A DNA stretch of 64,000 bases from Dendrolimus kikuchii (GCA_019925095.2 CM034403.1:2284690-2348689), one strand, 5' to 3'. Positions 31,388 through 42,482 are shown, counted from the first letter of the stretch. A program made the numbers and translations. The notes: a model not told the origin generated them from the letters alone.

Positions 31388-32190
31388 ATAAAGGCTTATT
31401 TGCAAGTTAGTGTGCGCGGAAGCGCTAGTCACCGCCTGAGGTATGTGAGCGGCATCGCGGGGGAGGTAGACAAACGTCAAGCTAACTCAGTCTGCCGTCG
31501 ACCACCGCGACGGTTACACGATTCATTTGTTCTCGCCAGTTTGTTCCGAACATACACGAGATAAAATATCCTAAGATGGGTCCACGAATTACACGACCAG
31601 TGAAAAATTTTTAAAGTCGGTTTGATTTTTTTTATAATGTACTATAACGGTGATAGTGTTTTTTTTATTTACTTATTGAGAAATGTTAATTTGCTTATAA
31701 AATTGTTTTGTATCGTAAATAAAAAAATATAATAAACACTTTTGAATATGCCAGGTGGTAGGGCATTTGTCCGACTGGATGGCTACCACCCCTGGTCTAA
31801 AGTATGTCGCCATAACAACCTTGAGTTGTATTCCGGCATTAGTGACCAGGTTCCAGTCTCCCTTAAGAGAGCAGCAGCGCATTTGTAGCACCTTTGGTGC
31901 TGCAAATGTCCATAGGCGATGGTAACCGCTTACCATCAAGTGGGCCGTCTGCCTGTCTGCTGATCTCCTGCAATAAAAAAAAATGCATGTTTTTGTTTAA
32001 CCAGGAAATAGAAAAATACAATATTACAATTAGGTACCCATGACATTAATTCTAACATGTTATTCTGAGATTTATCTTCACTTAAATATATCGTGTGCGT
32101 CTTGTCAATCGCGTCCTCCCCCCATCTCACCCCCCCACATACCTCAGAAGGTGACTAGCGCTTCCGCGCGCACTTATAGGAGTAAATATA
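31388..32190. mobile_element. Possible inverted-repeat element containing a SINE-A core
   Basis: The motif cggaagcgctagtcaccgcc with ctgaggtatgtgagc (31418-31450) is repeated inverted at 32130-32168 (gcgcttccgcgcgcac, catacctcagaaggtgac). Arms of about 50 bp, imperfect. The interior holds a SINE-A core. TSD not determined. Confidence 0.45.
31750..31983 (+). mobile_element. SINE-A core only
   Basis: Starts at GCCAGGTGGTAGGG after aatat and has an intact A tail, so the missing head is not due to 3' loss. Internally close to the full copies. Confidence 0.87.
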
Positions 32191-32237
32191 ATAAAAAATA
32201 CCACCAATACTGTATGTGTTGGAATCTCCAACAAATT

Positions 32238-32742
32238 GTTTTTTCAACACACTTGCTCATAAAGTGGCTCTATGGTCACCGCAATTAGGCACAGAATGAC
32301 ACCCATAATCAAACTGTGACTAAAAAACATTATAACTCACAAGTGTGTTATAGATTTTTTTTTAAATTTTATTGGTTGAGTTGCTTTGTTCTTAAAAAAG
32401 TTTTTATTAAAAAAAAAGATCGTGTTCTATAGAACAAATAAATTAATGTTCCTATTGCTTGCTCATTTCATGCAACTTCTTATTTAAATAGATAATTTTA
32501 ACTCGTACGTGTTTAATAAATAAAACTTTCACTCATATATAACTTTTTTTATCTACTAAATAAAATGAGTTTTTGTTGTTATGTTATTCACAAGTGTGTT
32601 GAAAAACGTCGTATGATACACGTGTGTATTGATGATTACCGTCCTCGGCTCTCTTAAGACCCTCGCCTACGGCTCGAGTCTCAATGGCGCCTCGGCGGTA
32701 ATCACCAATGTTACACACTAGTACCATAATGTACTATTATTC
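32238..32742 (+). repeat. Family N, copy 1
   Basis: About 500 bp almost identical to 56943-57437 in the same orientation. Both start tttttcaacacacttgctca and end ccataatgtactatt. Inside, TTTTTCAACACACTTG is inverted as CAAGTGTGTTGAAAAA near 32593, and a GC-richer hairpin (gattaccg...cggtaatc) follows at 32634-32705. Class unknown. Confidence 0.72.
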
Positions 32743-32744
32743 AT

Positions 32745-33220
32745 TTGGTGCGGCATAATACTGGCCAACAAATATACGACATTTTTGTATTTAGAACATA
32801 GATCTTTTGTTTTTTTATCTGTATATTTTGTTTCCCTTATTAAAATCATGGAGTTTTTGGCGGGAACTGAAAGGGGACGTTGTGCTGTGCAGTTTTATTT
32901 TCTAAAAATGTGTAAAATTACTCTAAAATGAACAATAGTTGTAGGATATTGATAGTTTTTGAGTAGTAATTATGTGTTTTTGTGAGAAATGTGAACTGTA
33001 TAGTCAAATGTGGCCTTTCGAGTTTTCACAAGAAATCCGTTGTTTTGATTGTAGCCCACAATACGACTACGCCTGGCTTAAAGGCCTAGTTGCCAAGCCT
33101 TAAACATTATTTTTTTTTTATTAAAATCATCATTACATTACGCACGTGCAGATTTCTTTGTTAATTAAAATAATTACAGTCCACAACAAATTAATATTTA
33201 AAGAAGTGTTTAACAGTACT
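32745..33220. other. AT-rich spacer
   Basis: Nothing recognised. Confidence 0.4.
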
Positions 33221-33416
33221 TTCTTAAGTTTTCGATACTAGTAGACATATTAAAACTATGTTTTAACGGTTTTAAGCGTGGTATTTTATTTGCAAAATCA
33301 CGCAAAAACCAACCCAGCTAGACCTCAAGACACTGAGCTCTTTCTGCATGCACCGGAATACAAATCAACTTGATTGACATTTTCTCTTTTCATTTTACCT
33401 CCCATCCATTTTAATA

Positions 33417-33672
33417 CATACATACATATGTACATAACTTCACACCAGTTCCCTTGCGGGGTACGCACGTACAACAAAGCGCCATTCAGGCTTATTCTTA
33501 CACACCTCACTTGCTTCTTTGACATTCATAGCTCTTGTCATGCACGCTCGTCTGTATCACCTTATGCTAGTACACGATCAATTTGATCATGGAAGGTGTG
33601 TCGTGGCCTTCCACGACTTCTGCATCCATCCACTTTTGCATTGTATATCTGTTTAGTCATTCTTTCATCATG
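33417..33672 (-). mobile_element. RTE-C inside PLE, 14-bp TSD
   Basis: Minus strand begins at catgatgaaagaatgac and ends with the TATG tail. TSD CATCCATTTTAATA at 33403-33416 and 33673-33686, perfect. Uninterrupted PLE sequence at 4915 and 60085 shows the empty site. Confidence 0.9.
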
Positions 33673-33932
33673 CATCCATTTTAATATTAAATAAAATTAT
33701 TACAGCTAGGCATTTGCTGAATAGTTTTTTGCGCCGCTTTTTCATCTTCAAATCACAACACGTTGCGAAGCGATGGTAAATTAGATTAGGCTTCCATAGA
33801 GTAAATAATAACCATAAACAAAAATTAATTAAAACTAAATAATTAAAATGAACAAGTTAGATAGATAGGCTAAATAAAACTTTAACAATACTCACTCGAT
33901 ATCTTTGTCTTCTATGATCACGGCTACTGGTG

Positions 33933-34182
33933 CGGCGGCTAATGGACTGTATTTGGGCGGCAGACGTCCTTGTGAAACGGGACCTAGGTTACTTGGACTG
34001 ACAGCTGCTGAAGGCTTCCTGGCCGGCAGGCTGTGGTCTCTCTCCCGTAGCTTTACAACAGCGGTACTATTACATCGCTCGCGTGCGTTCAGAGCCGGAT
34101 TGATTTACACACTTGATAGTAGTAGAATGATTGGGGGTAGGATGACGTTTACCGCCAGATGGCGTTACCAGCTACTGAAGTA
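33933..34182 (-). mobile_element. Family F inside PLE
   Basis: Reverse of 20756-21000. The PLE motif ggctactg is interrupted, and AGTAGC/GCTACT flanks both sides (6-7 bp). Other PLE copies read straight through this point (cacggccactgaaaagtggc). Confidence 0.65.
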
Positions 34183-34691
34183 GCCGAATTGTCGGAATAA
34201 TGAAAATGAAATTAAATACCGCGCTTAAAACCGTTAAAACGCAATAAAACTACGTTTTAACGGTTTTAAGCGCGGTAATTTATTTGATTTTTATTATTCC
34301 GACGTTAAAACGTAGTTTTATTACTACCGATACTGTAGTAGTAGGTACTATACGGACAAATAGGAAGGCCAAATAACACAGACTTAAAATCACAACAGGC
34401 AATAGCCGCAAACGAGGTATCCAATAATAATTAAATTACTTAACCAAAATTCATGCGACACACGCAATCGGCCGTACTAGCCACGTATGTGGTTTGGTTA
34501 GTAATTAGAACAAAAACGAGCCTCTGCGGCCTTTGGCGCACTATTAGGATAAACGTGGTCAAAGCCAGCCCGAGTGTGATAAGTTTCTAAAACAGAGATT
34601 CCCAACTATTTTGGGCACGAGACCCCCTTTCCAAAATGAACTGACACCTCAGACCCCCATAGCCAAATTACATTAAAAATCATATCTCTAT

Positions 34692-34925
34692 GTTTTTTTA
34701 TTGCTGGAGTACAGCAGACAGGCTGACGGCTCAACTGTCATGGAAAATGCTTACCCTCGCCTATAAACATTTGCAACACTAAAGGTGCTACCAATATGCT
34801 GCCAGACTCGTAGATGGGGCTGGAACTTGGCCACTAATGCCGAAACTCACCTCAACGTTGTTATGGCGGCATGCTCTTGACTAGGGGTGGTAGCCATCCA
34901 GACGGACAAATGCCCTACCACCTGG
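34692..34925 (-). mobile_element. SINE-A core only, older subfamily
   Basis: Ends at ccctaccacctgg. Shares tgctgccagactcgtagatg with 6670-6958. Confidence 0.8.
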
Positions 34926-35204
34926 AATATTTTTCTGGTATTGATACAAAATACTTACCAATTTAAAAACTTTGCGGTTGGTTAAGTGAGTTATTTGACA
35001 TTATTTTCTCATCAAAATTTAACAAAATAAGTAGACATAAAATTCAGTAAGTAATTAATAATTATTAATACAAATTACGTAAAAATACTAAAGTAGGTAA
35101 TCATTTAAAAAAAACACACATTTATTAGACCTTGTCGACCCACTCCCAAAATGAATTTCGACCCCAGGGGTCGATATCGATCTCTTTGAGAATCCCTGTT
35201 CTAT

Positions 35205-35480
35205 AACAACCCACAGCCAGAAGCTACGGTATTTGCCCGTCTGGATAGTTACCACCCCTGATCTAGAGCATGCCGCCATAACAACCTTGAGTTGTGTTCC
35301 GGCATTAGTGACCAGGTTCCAGACTCACTTAAGAGAGCAGCAGCGCATTTGTAGCACCTTTGGTGCTGCAAATATCTTGTAACGCCTTTGGCGTTACAAA
35401 TGTCCATAGGCGATGGTCACCACTTTCTTTTAGGTGGGCCGTCTGCCTGTCTGCTGAACTCATGCAATAATAAAAAAAAA
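35205..35480 (+). mobile_element. SINE-A, head partly missing
   Basis: Starts aacaacccacagccag, about 20 bp before the core junction. Contains a duplicated gcacctttggtgc/cgcctttggcgtt block at 35352-35396. A tail at 35470-35480. Confidence 0.82.
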
Positions 35481-35493
35481 TATATAAACTTAC

Positions 35494-35900
35494 TAGCTGT
35501 ACCCGGCAGACGTTGTCCTGCCTTTACAAAATAAAAATCTACAACCCGATTACAGAGTCTACCGGGACCAAATGTTAATCAAAACTCAAATCAACTTAAA
35601 CAAACAGAGTAGAAAATTATTAAAGTACTTATATCGCTATTTAAAAATAGGGGTTGGTGTTAGAAGGATGAAAATTTAGGGTTATATGTATTTTTTAATG
35701 CAACATTATAAAAAAAAATTGTCCAAAAAATTAAAAAAATTTTTTAGGGGTGGACAACCCTTATCACTTAGGGGTATGAAAAAGAAATAGTAGCCGATTC
35801 TCAGACCTACTGAATATGCATATAAAATTTCATAAAAAGCGGTCAAGCCGTTTCCGAGGAGTATGGTAACTAACACTGTGACACGAGAATTTTATATATT
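35494..35900 (-). repeat. Helentron-like repeat
   Basis: Begins actagctgtacccggcagac and ends ctgtgacacgagaattttat; motif agcggtcaagccgtttccga near 35840. Non-coding. Confidence 0.58.
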
Positions 35901-35902
35901 AG

Positions 35903-36217
35903 ATTTTATTTTTATTGCAGGAGTTCAGCAGACAGGTAGACGGTCCACTTGATGGTAAGCGGTTACCATCGCCTATGAACATTTGCAAGACCAAAGGTGC
36001 TACAAATGCGCTGTTGCTCTCTTAAGGGAAACTGGAACCTGGTCACTAATGCCGGAACACAACTCAAGGTTGTTGTGGCGACATGCTTTAGACCAGAGGT
36101 GGTAGCCATCCAGTCGGGAAAATGCCCTACCACTTGGCTGTGGGTTGTTTTGTCGCGTCTTACGACAAGCCTTCCGGCCACAGGAAATTAGTATTCTTTG
36201 TCCGTTCCTGCACGGAT
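35903..36217 (-). mobile_element. SINE-A, full composite copy
   Basis: Inserted next to the end of the Helentron-like repeat. Full head and tail. Confidence 0.87.
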
Positions 36218-36389
36218 AAAAAATCATTCAATATCATTGAATGTCTTGCCCTTTCTTCTCCGCCCCTTTCGTCTATAGATCAATCAAATTGAATCATTTT
36301 TGTTCATCCATCTAATATGAACATTGTGACAAAGGCTGACACAACCCTATGTTTGCCGCAATCCCCCTAGCTTGATAACACGTGCGTCA

Positions 36390-37260
36390 CCCGGAATTGA
36401 TTGATGTTGTGTCAACATACGAGAATAGCCAATGCTTTTTAAAAATTGATCCATTTGATAAATGTAGAAAGAAAGAAACAACGCTTATTTGGTCTTTACA
36501 TAGCGAGACACATGGCGATGAATTAAATAATGTAGGTATATACCATTTGGGGAATAGTGTGAATGGAGCGCGTTAGGTAAACTTCTAGGCGCTAAGAACC
36601 TCAGCCAGAAGGCCCAACTTGCCATACGTGCCTCACGTGCGGAAGCGAGAGTTGGGTATGGAAGAGAGAGCATGAAAGTAGAGTAAACGCGGTCGAGATG
36701 CGAGCACTGCGCAAAATCTGCGGAGTGACGCTCGCGGACCGCGTTCGTAATACCGAAGTAAGAAAGAGAGTTGGTCTGAAAGAGAGTGTCGGGGTGAAGG
36801 TATGAAAAGGAATGCTCCGGTGGTTTGGGCATGTGGAAAGAATGCATGATGAAAGAACGACTAAACAGATATACAATGCAAAAGTGGATGGATGCAGAAG
36901 TCGCCGGAAGGCCGCGACACACCTTCCATGATCAAATTGATCGTGTACTAGCAGAAGGTGATCTCAGCAGCCTTAAGAACAGACGAGCGTGCATGACAAG
37001 AGTTATGAATGTCAAAGAAGCGAGTGAGGTGTGTAAGAACAAGCCTGAATGGCGCTCTGTTGTTCGTGCCTACCCCGCAAGGGAACTGACGTGAAGTTAT
37101 GTATGTATGTAGGTGTATACCAAAGAAAAAAGTCTCGCCATGGTACCAACAGGTGCCCGACGCTGGTTTTCAACTGCACCATAGGACGGACGGAATTTTC
37201 CCTGTTATATATTGTGACACACACACATATATATATCCCTATTAATATTATAACTATAAC
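36390..37260 (+). repeat. Family M split by RTE-C
   Basis: 36440-36545 plus 37108-37210 match 54945-55110 in reverse without the insert (aagaaagaaacaacg, atgaattaaat, gtctcgc...atggtacca, gacgctggttttcaa). Unclassified. Confidence 0.6.
36546..37107 (+). mobile_element. RTE-C, 562 bp, 15-bp TSD
   Basis: Covers GNSVNGA, KREHESRVNAVEMRALRKIC, GVTLADRVRNTEVRKRVGLK, WFGHVERMHDERTTKQIYNA, GRPRHTFHDQIDRVLAEGD to the stop and TATG tail. A deletion after 'ccatacgtgcctcacg' and an inserted base (gtatgaaaagg) break the frame. TSD TGTAGGTATATACCA, one mismatch on the right, at 36531-36545 and 37108-37122. Confidence 0.88.
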
Positions 37261-37269
37261 TACATTATA

Positions 37270-37530
37270 AAGAAAATAAGACGGTTAAAATGGCGATGGA
37301 CAGGACATATGACAAGGGAAAGTAGAAAGAAATGGACTAAAATTATAACAGAATGGCAGCCACGTGATGGCAAAAGAAAAGAGGCAGACAAGCTGAAAGA
37401 TGGACAGATGATATCAAGTTGATCGGAGGGACAACCTGGTCTAGAAATCTACCAATAGAGAGGAATGGAAGCAGCTGGAAGAGGCCTATGTGTCACTGGA
37501 CACGCTGACCATTGAACCGAGAAACCCGAT
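37270..37530 (+). mobile_element. RTE-type LINE C-terminus fragment
   Basis: Reads KWRWTGHMTRESRKKWTKII, TEWQPRDGKRK, then after a frameshift DDIKLIGG...WSRN and EEWKQLEEAYVSLDTL. The G-H-M-x-R and PRDGKR motifs are typical of the C-terminus of RTE-like endonuclease-reverse transcriptases. Dead. Confidence 0.66.
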
Positions 37531-37611
37531 GTATTAGATTTAAGTTAAAACAATTAGCTACTGTATGTAAAATCATTGTTCACTTTCAGCAATAAAGGCT
37601 ATAAAAAATAT

Positions 37612-37990
37612 ATATATATATATATATATTATAACTGCGAAAGTAGCTCTCTGTCTGACTGTGTGTTCGTCTGTCTGTTCCGTTGTCACGGAAAAACTAC
37701 TGGACCGATTTGGCTGAAACTCGGTATATATATATTATCGATGCCGAGGATGAATATATGATACTTTTTATCCCGAAAAATGGGATAGTTTTCGGGATAA
37801 AAATATATTTATCTGTCTGTTTGTTATGATTTTACGAAAAAACTACTGGACCGATTTGACTGAAATTTGGTATATCATAGGTGTAATATAATTTTGTAAG
37901 TAATTTTAATTTCGAGGGTGGACCAGGGATACTTTTTATCCCAGAGAATAGGATAAATTTTGGGATAGATTTATGTAAACGTTATTCCAG
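37612..37990 (+). repeat. Helentron-like repeat with internal duplication
   Basis: The segment aactactggaccgatttggc (37696) recurs as aactactggaccgatttgac (37843), spacing about 147 bp. Preceded by a short TA run. Confidence 0.58.
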
Positions 37991-38017
37991 AAATTAGAAT
38001 AGGTTTCTGTTATTTTC

Positions 38018-38175
38018 CATTTTGGTTATTTTGGTCACTTTGATCATTGTGGTCAATTTGTTCATTTTGGGCAATTTGGTCATTTTGGTAATTTTAGTCA
38101 TTTTGGTAATTTTAGTCATTTTGGTAATTTTAGTCATTTCGGTCATTTTGGTCATTTTAGTCATTTTGTTCAATG
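38018..38175. repeat. 9-bp tandem repeat
   Basis: Units like cattttggt and aattttagt alternate for about 150 bp, giving a spurious ILV-repeat frame. Confidence 0.88.
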
Positions 38176-38304
38176 AGTATTGTATGGAGGGTAGAGGTAA
38201 GCAGAATCATCTGTGTATATGAAAAAGTGTCCGTCGAAATGCATTAAATTAGGGTGGCGTCACTTTGGCATTAGGGGGAATTTTCAAAGAAAGCGCCAAA
38301 AGAT

Positions 38305-38421
38305 GACACTTGACATTTTTGTTTTCCGTGATCACGGCTACTGAAAAGTGGCCGAAACGTCGGAATAATAAAAATCAAATAAATTACTGCACATAAAACC
38401 GTTAAAACGTATTTTTATTAT
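38305..38421 (+). mobile_element. PLE 3' terminal fragment
   Basis: Reads ttccgtgatcacggctactg, gaaacgtcggaataat and the terminal ccgttaaaacgta. No coding part or TSD seen. Confidence 0.68.
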
Positions 38422-38616
38422 GTTAAAGTCGGTGATAATCAAAACATAATAACAACAACCAAATCGCAAAACGCACCTTTTTTTGGTTTTTAGTGTGAAG
38501 TCTGTTTTGTTTCTGTAATTTTTTTTTTTCAATAGACGATTATGATTTCTCAGTATGCCTTTTCTAGTGTTATATTTTGGAGACAAATAATAATTCATAT
38601 TAATAATTTTTAATTA

Positions 38617-38925
38617 ATGCTCCGGTGCTTCGGGCATGTGGAAAGAATGCATGATGAAAGAATGACTAAACAGATATACAATGCAAAAGTGGATGGATGC
38701 AGAAGTCGTGGAAGGCCACGACACACCTTCCATGATCAAATTGATCGTGTACTAGCAGAAGGTGATGTCAGGAGCCTTAAGAACAGACGAGCTTGCATGA
38801 CAAGAGTTATGAATGTCAAAGAGGCAAGTGAGGTGTGTAAGAATAAGCCTAAATGGCACTCTGTTGTTCGTGCCTACCCCGCGAGGGAACTGGCGTGAAG
38901 TTATGTATGTATGTATGTATGTATG
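38617..38925 (+). mobile_element. RTE-C, intact coding tail, 13-bp TSD
   Basis: An open frame (MLRCFGHVERMHDERMTKQI, YNAKVDGCRSRGRPRHTFHD, QIDRVLAEGDVRSLKNRRAC, MTRVMNVKEASEVCKNKPKW, HSVVRAYPARELA) runs to the stop, then GAAGTTATG and TATG repeats. This gives the reference C-terminus of RTE-C. TSD TAATTTTTAATTA at 38604-38616 and 38926-38938. Confidence 0.9.
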
Positions 38926-38938
38926 TAATTTTTAATTA

Positions 38939-39001
38939 TTGTTGTTGTATCTGTTGTTCGTGCCTACCCCGATAGGGAACTGGCGTGAAGTTATGTATGT
39001 A
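38939..39001 (+). mobile_element. Second RTE-C tail, sharing the same TSD
   Basis: Starts ttgttgttgta and then only the last ~55 bp of RTE-C (tctgttgttcgtgcctaccc ... TATG tail). Followed by a third TAATTTTTAATTA at 39002-39014. Confidence 0.85.
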
Positions 39002-39029
39002 TGTATGTATGTAATTTTTAATTAATTAA

Positions 39030-39655
39030 TAATCCTGCAGGGGGGCTTTGTGGCGAAGTCTTAGGTGAGTAGCGACACCTCGTACCTGACTCCGGGGGCC
39101 AAGGCAAGGCCCCCGCCTTCGTGCTTGCCTTAACCAGCCGGCACTGAGTGGAGATCACTATAGCTAAGACTCAAGCTCCAGGGGTGGTAGTTATAAATGG
39201 CATCACGTCAAAAGTAGTTTCGGTGAACCTGCAGCCCACCTTTCTACACCCCTTAGCCACTCACACTCATGTTGCCCCTGTCTTCTATGGCATTTTTTGG
39301 GGCCCATGCAGGGAGTGGCGAGTCACCGTCTGTCCATTTTTCCATGTTCCCTGAACATTGCGACGGGCAGACGCCATAGTCCCCATATTCCCAGACCCCT
39401 AGTACCACTAGCAGTTCACCCCAATACTATTATTATATTAATACTTTTTGTCCTCATTTCCCACAACAGTCTTGTACTGGCCGGGGCTTGTGCTTGGGTG
39501 CATTATTATATACTATAGGCAGGAATAATCGCCGGTCAGTGTCACGCCACATTTACATTAAATTTGTCAAGAGGCTTCTACGTGTTGGCCTTCCCATGGC
39601 CCCACGCAAGCCCTCCTAAAGTCCGGGGCATTTTTATGGCCCGTGGACTTTAAAG
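39030..39655 (-). mobile_element. Family H, copy 1
   Basis: About 600 bp matching 53345-53965 in reverse. Landmarks: ggcgaagtcttaggtgagta, ccccttagccactcacactc, ggggcatttttatggcccgt. GC-richer than the surroundings, no long frame. Likely the 3' UTR of a LINE. Confidence 0.68.
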
Positions 39656-39716
39656 ACGTACATTAATAATAAAAATTAATAATGGAGTTGTTATCTATTT
39701 AACAAACTTAATTTTT

Positions 39717-40031
39717 TATTTTATTTTTATTGCAGGAGTTCAGCAGACAGGCAGACGGCCCACTTGATGGAAAGCAGTTACCATCGCCTATGGACATTTG
39801 CAACACCAAAAGTGCTACAAATGCGCTGCTGCTCTCTTAAGGGAGACTGGAACCTGGTCACTAATGCCGGAACACAACTCAAGGTTGTTATGGCGGCATA
39901 CTCTAGACCAGGGGTGGTAGCCATCCAGTCGGCCAAATACCCTACCACCTGGCTGTGGGTTGTTTTGTCGCCTCTGACGACAGGCCGCCCGGCCGCAGGA
40001 AATTGTATTCTTTCTCCGTTCCTGCACGGAT
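39717..40031 (-). mobile_element. SINE-A, full composite copy
   Basis: Close to the majority sequence; tail side has a long T/A run (attttttattttatttttattg). Confidence 0.88.
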
Positions 40032-40034
40032 AAA

Positions 40035-40720
40035 AATTAAGTAACATATAGTATAAGTAACATAAACCATTATCACGAAAGGATATCGTATCGTGCCATA
40101 TGCCCGCAGTTTACTGGACCCCGAGTTAAGCTACTTAGTTTTTCTATTTTCTCTCTAATAATGATCTTATACGCCATCTGTTGAAGTTTGTAGTCTAAGT
40201 CATAAGCGAACAGCTGTTTCGGTGAATGATAAATATTTCCCGTGACTACATGACATGAACTTTCGAGACGTGAGTCTATTATACTTATATAAACCGTTTT
40301 GTCTAATCAAACCTGTTGGGCGTGCGGGCGCAGGGATCGCTCTAAATGAAACACCCCTTAGCAAGTTGACTGTATTTATTTATAGGCGCTACAACGGCAA
40401 TAGGTGCGATCAGAACAACTGTATCAAACGGCACGTTCGAGGTTAACCAACATAACTTAGCACTAGCCCCGGACGTTACATAGCACTAATCACCGGTGGT
40501 TTACAATATCCACGTAGACACGCTGAGAGTCCGTTGGCTGTAGAGTCTTCCGAATGCTCCTTGATCTTCCTGGTCTTCTTAGTCTTCCTTGTGTGTATTA
40601 CTTGTTCGGAAACTTTATTTGACCGACTGAGATCACGTCGGAAGCTCGCCCCGTGCTTACTAAGGTACTACAAAAATGCAGACGCTTAGCAGCTAACGGA
40701 GCGACCTACATATCCCCGGT
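40035..40720. other. Unclassified region, mixed composition
   Basis: Moderate GC and no repeat partner in the window. Frames of 63-68 codons carry no recognisable domain. Confidence 0.4.
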
Positions 40721-40729
40721 ACGCGGGGG

Positions 40730-40850
40730 GTGGGTGATTCCGAATTTCGAATTGAAAATCGAAATCGGCCGAATTTTTTGTTTTGTCCGAATGTTCGGCC
40801 CAAGTTCGTATTCGGTTCAAACCACATTCGGGCCCATCCCTCGTGGAAAT
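40730..40850. mobile_element. Possible hAT terminus
   Basis: On the minus strand from about 40848 it reads GAGGGATGGGCCCGAATGTG, resembling hAT ends, followed by repeated CGAA/TTCG-rich words. The other end is not identified. Confidence 0.35.
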
Positions 40851-41345
40851 ACAGTCTAAGATGGAGCACGCTTACCTAGAAGATAGATGGGTACCTATAT
40901 TGAAATATACCTATAATTGAAAGCCATGAGTCCAAATAAATTTTAGTTCTGTTAAAGAAGAGCGTGTGGTACATCAATCTCTTTAGCAAGATGTTTTTTT
41001 TTTCATTATGTATTACGTATATATGCATATATTCATGTTCTGTTTATTATATTTAAGCCTGTTATTTGAAGAATGCATGGTGTTAAGTGTACAGTAAAAA
41101 TATCTCCAATATTCAGTAACTTGTACCAATATCTAAGCAGAGCTAACTTGAGGTAATTCGTTGTTAATTTCCCCGCAGAATAGCAGTGCGGAGTATTATT
41201 TTGCGCCAAACTACATACCTTCTACGTATATTTTATAGTATATATAATTATTTGTGTCGCACTCGTATTATATTTATAAAGGCTGAGCTTAAGTGAATTA
41301 GAACTGTAGGGCTAGTTCAAGACACCCAGACCTGGGTATTCTTTT
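40851..41345. other. AT-rich spacer
   Basis: Nothing recognised. Confidence 0.4.
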
Positions 41346-41349
41346 ATGA

Positions 41350-41420
41350 ACAATAGACAGGAAAGTAGCTCAATTGATGGAAAGCGGTTACCGTCGCCTA
41401 TAAACATTTGCAACACCAAT
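41350..41420 (-). mobile_element. SINE-A tail fragment, diverged
   Basis: gaacaatagacaggaaagta then ttgatggaaagcggttaccg to ttgcaacaccaatgc; only the 3' quarter remains. Confidence 0.65.
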
Positions 41421-41475
41421 GCTTGCGTCGAAAAGAGGACTGCTAATATCATTGACACCCACTAAACTCCTGGGT

Positions 41476-41711
41476 TTTTTTATTTTTTATTGCAGGAGTT
41501 CAGCAGACAGGCAGAGGGCCCACTTGATGGGAAGCGGTTACCATCGCCTATGGATATTTGCAACACCAAAGGGGCTACGAATGCGCTGCGGCTCTCTTAA
41601 GGAAGACTGGAACCTGGTCACTAAAGCCGGAACACAATTCAAGGTTGTTATGGCGACATACTTTAGACCAGGGGTGGTAGCCATCCAGTCGGGCGAATGC
41701 CATACCACCTG
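41476..41711 (-). mobile_element. SINE-A core only
   Basis: Ends at cataccacctggg, the common core junction. Tail side intact. Confidence 0.85.
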
Positions 41712-41714
41712 GGT

Positions 41715-42070
41715 GTTCCGTCCTTCGCCTTATGCGAGGGCTACGGGTATATGACCTAGCCTCTAAACAACCCTGGCAGGCGTGGGCCTCGCGAGGCCTC
41801 TTCTACTACCGGGGTACTATTATCCCCGGTATCTTCAAGCTCTCTAGGGGTGGGGCGGTCTGTAACTCGCCTCCGGGAGGAGAGGTGAGCACGCGCGGAA
41901 CACGCCGCGCCCCCATTTCAACAGCATGTGCAAGTGAGTGAGAACCCCTATTCCCCAAGGTGCCCTACCCGCGCCGCCCGCTTACGGCGGCCGAAGGTCC
42001 ACACTGGTCCTCCGGCGCCGACTGGCCGCTAATACCATAACACAACTCTAGGTTATGCAGTACACTAAAG
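41715..42070. repeat. GC-rich retroelement-like segment
   Basis: cttatgcgagggctacgggt through ccgcttacggcggccgaagg; composition like a LINE 3' UTR. No partner found. Confidence 0.3.
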
Positions 42071-42101
42071 CGCAGTATATATATAATAATAATATAATAG
42101 C

Positions 42102-42388
42102 AGCCCATAAATGTCCCACTGCTGGGCTCGGGCCTCCCACTATAGGGGAACGGACAGTATACCCGCCACGCTTGTCCAAGGCGGCTTGGCAGGTTTGACA
42201 CATCGGTTACCTCGATGTGCAGGTTGCATCACGATGTTTTCCTTCACCGTTATTAGCACGTGGTAATCGTAACAATATGCACATTAGGTCAGAAAACTGC
42301 CTAAGCGGTGCATGCGTTCCGGCCAGGATCGAACCCGCGCCCTTTGGGTCTGGGACGCGTGCGCTAGCCATTATGCTACCACGACTAA
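42102..42388 (-). mobile_element. SINE-G, full length
   Basis: Minus strand begins with a tRNA-like head, cgtggtagcataatggctag (A-box-like), and a B box GGTTCGATCC at about 42331-42322. It ends cagcagtgggacatttatgg plus ATT-type repeats. Pol III transcription is expected for this class. Confidence 0.8.
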
Positions 42389-42404
42389 AGACTAAAGCGC
42401 AGTA

Positions 42405-42475
42405 TTTTATTTTATTTTTATTCTGACGTTTCAGCCATTTTTTAGTGCGTGTACTAGTCGCGAAAACTTAAGAAA
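42405..42475. mobile_element. PLE terminal scrap
   Basis: ttctgacgtttcagccattt then tgtactagtcgcgaaaactt, matching PLE end sequence. Confidence 0.5.
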
Positions 42476-42482
42476 ATACAAC

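Larger units (their letters stand above)
33225..34330 (+). mobile_element. PLE copy broken by RTE-C and family F
   Basis: PLE pieces are at 33225-33402 (C-terminal coding remnant, gacctcaagacactgagctc), 33687-33932 (3' UTR, ggcttccatagagtaaataa) and 34183-34330 (inverted termini). At 34220-34275 two PLE ends meet head to head, CGCGCTTAAAACCGTTAAAACG facing its reverse complement over an 11-base gap. Diverged, so older than the 59-kb copy. Confidence 0.72.

Noticed and set aside
36485..36922. Minus-strand frames over RTE-C copies (also 47276-47737, 27300-27680)
   Set aside because: They are antisense to the RTE-C coding frame, whose plus-strand peptide is conserved among copies.
38018..38222. 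ILV-repeat membrane peptide
   Set aside because: Product of a 9-bp tandem repeat.
39764..40047. Repeated 70-90 residue proteins at each SINE-A copy (for example 44340-44753, 14307-14624)
   Set aside because: These frames arise from the SINE sequence on either strand, differ in start and length between copies and are broken in many of them.
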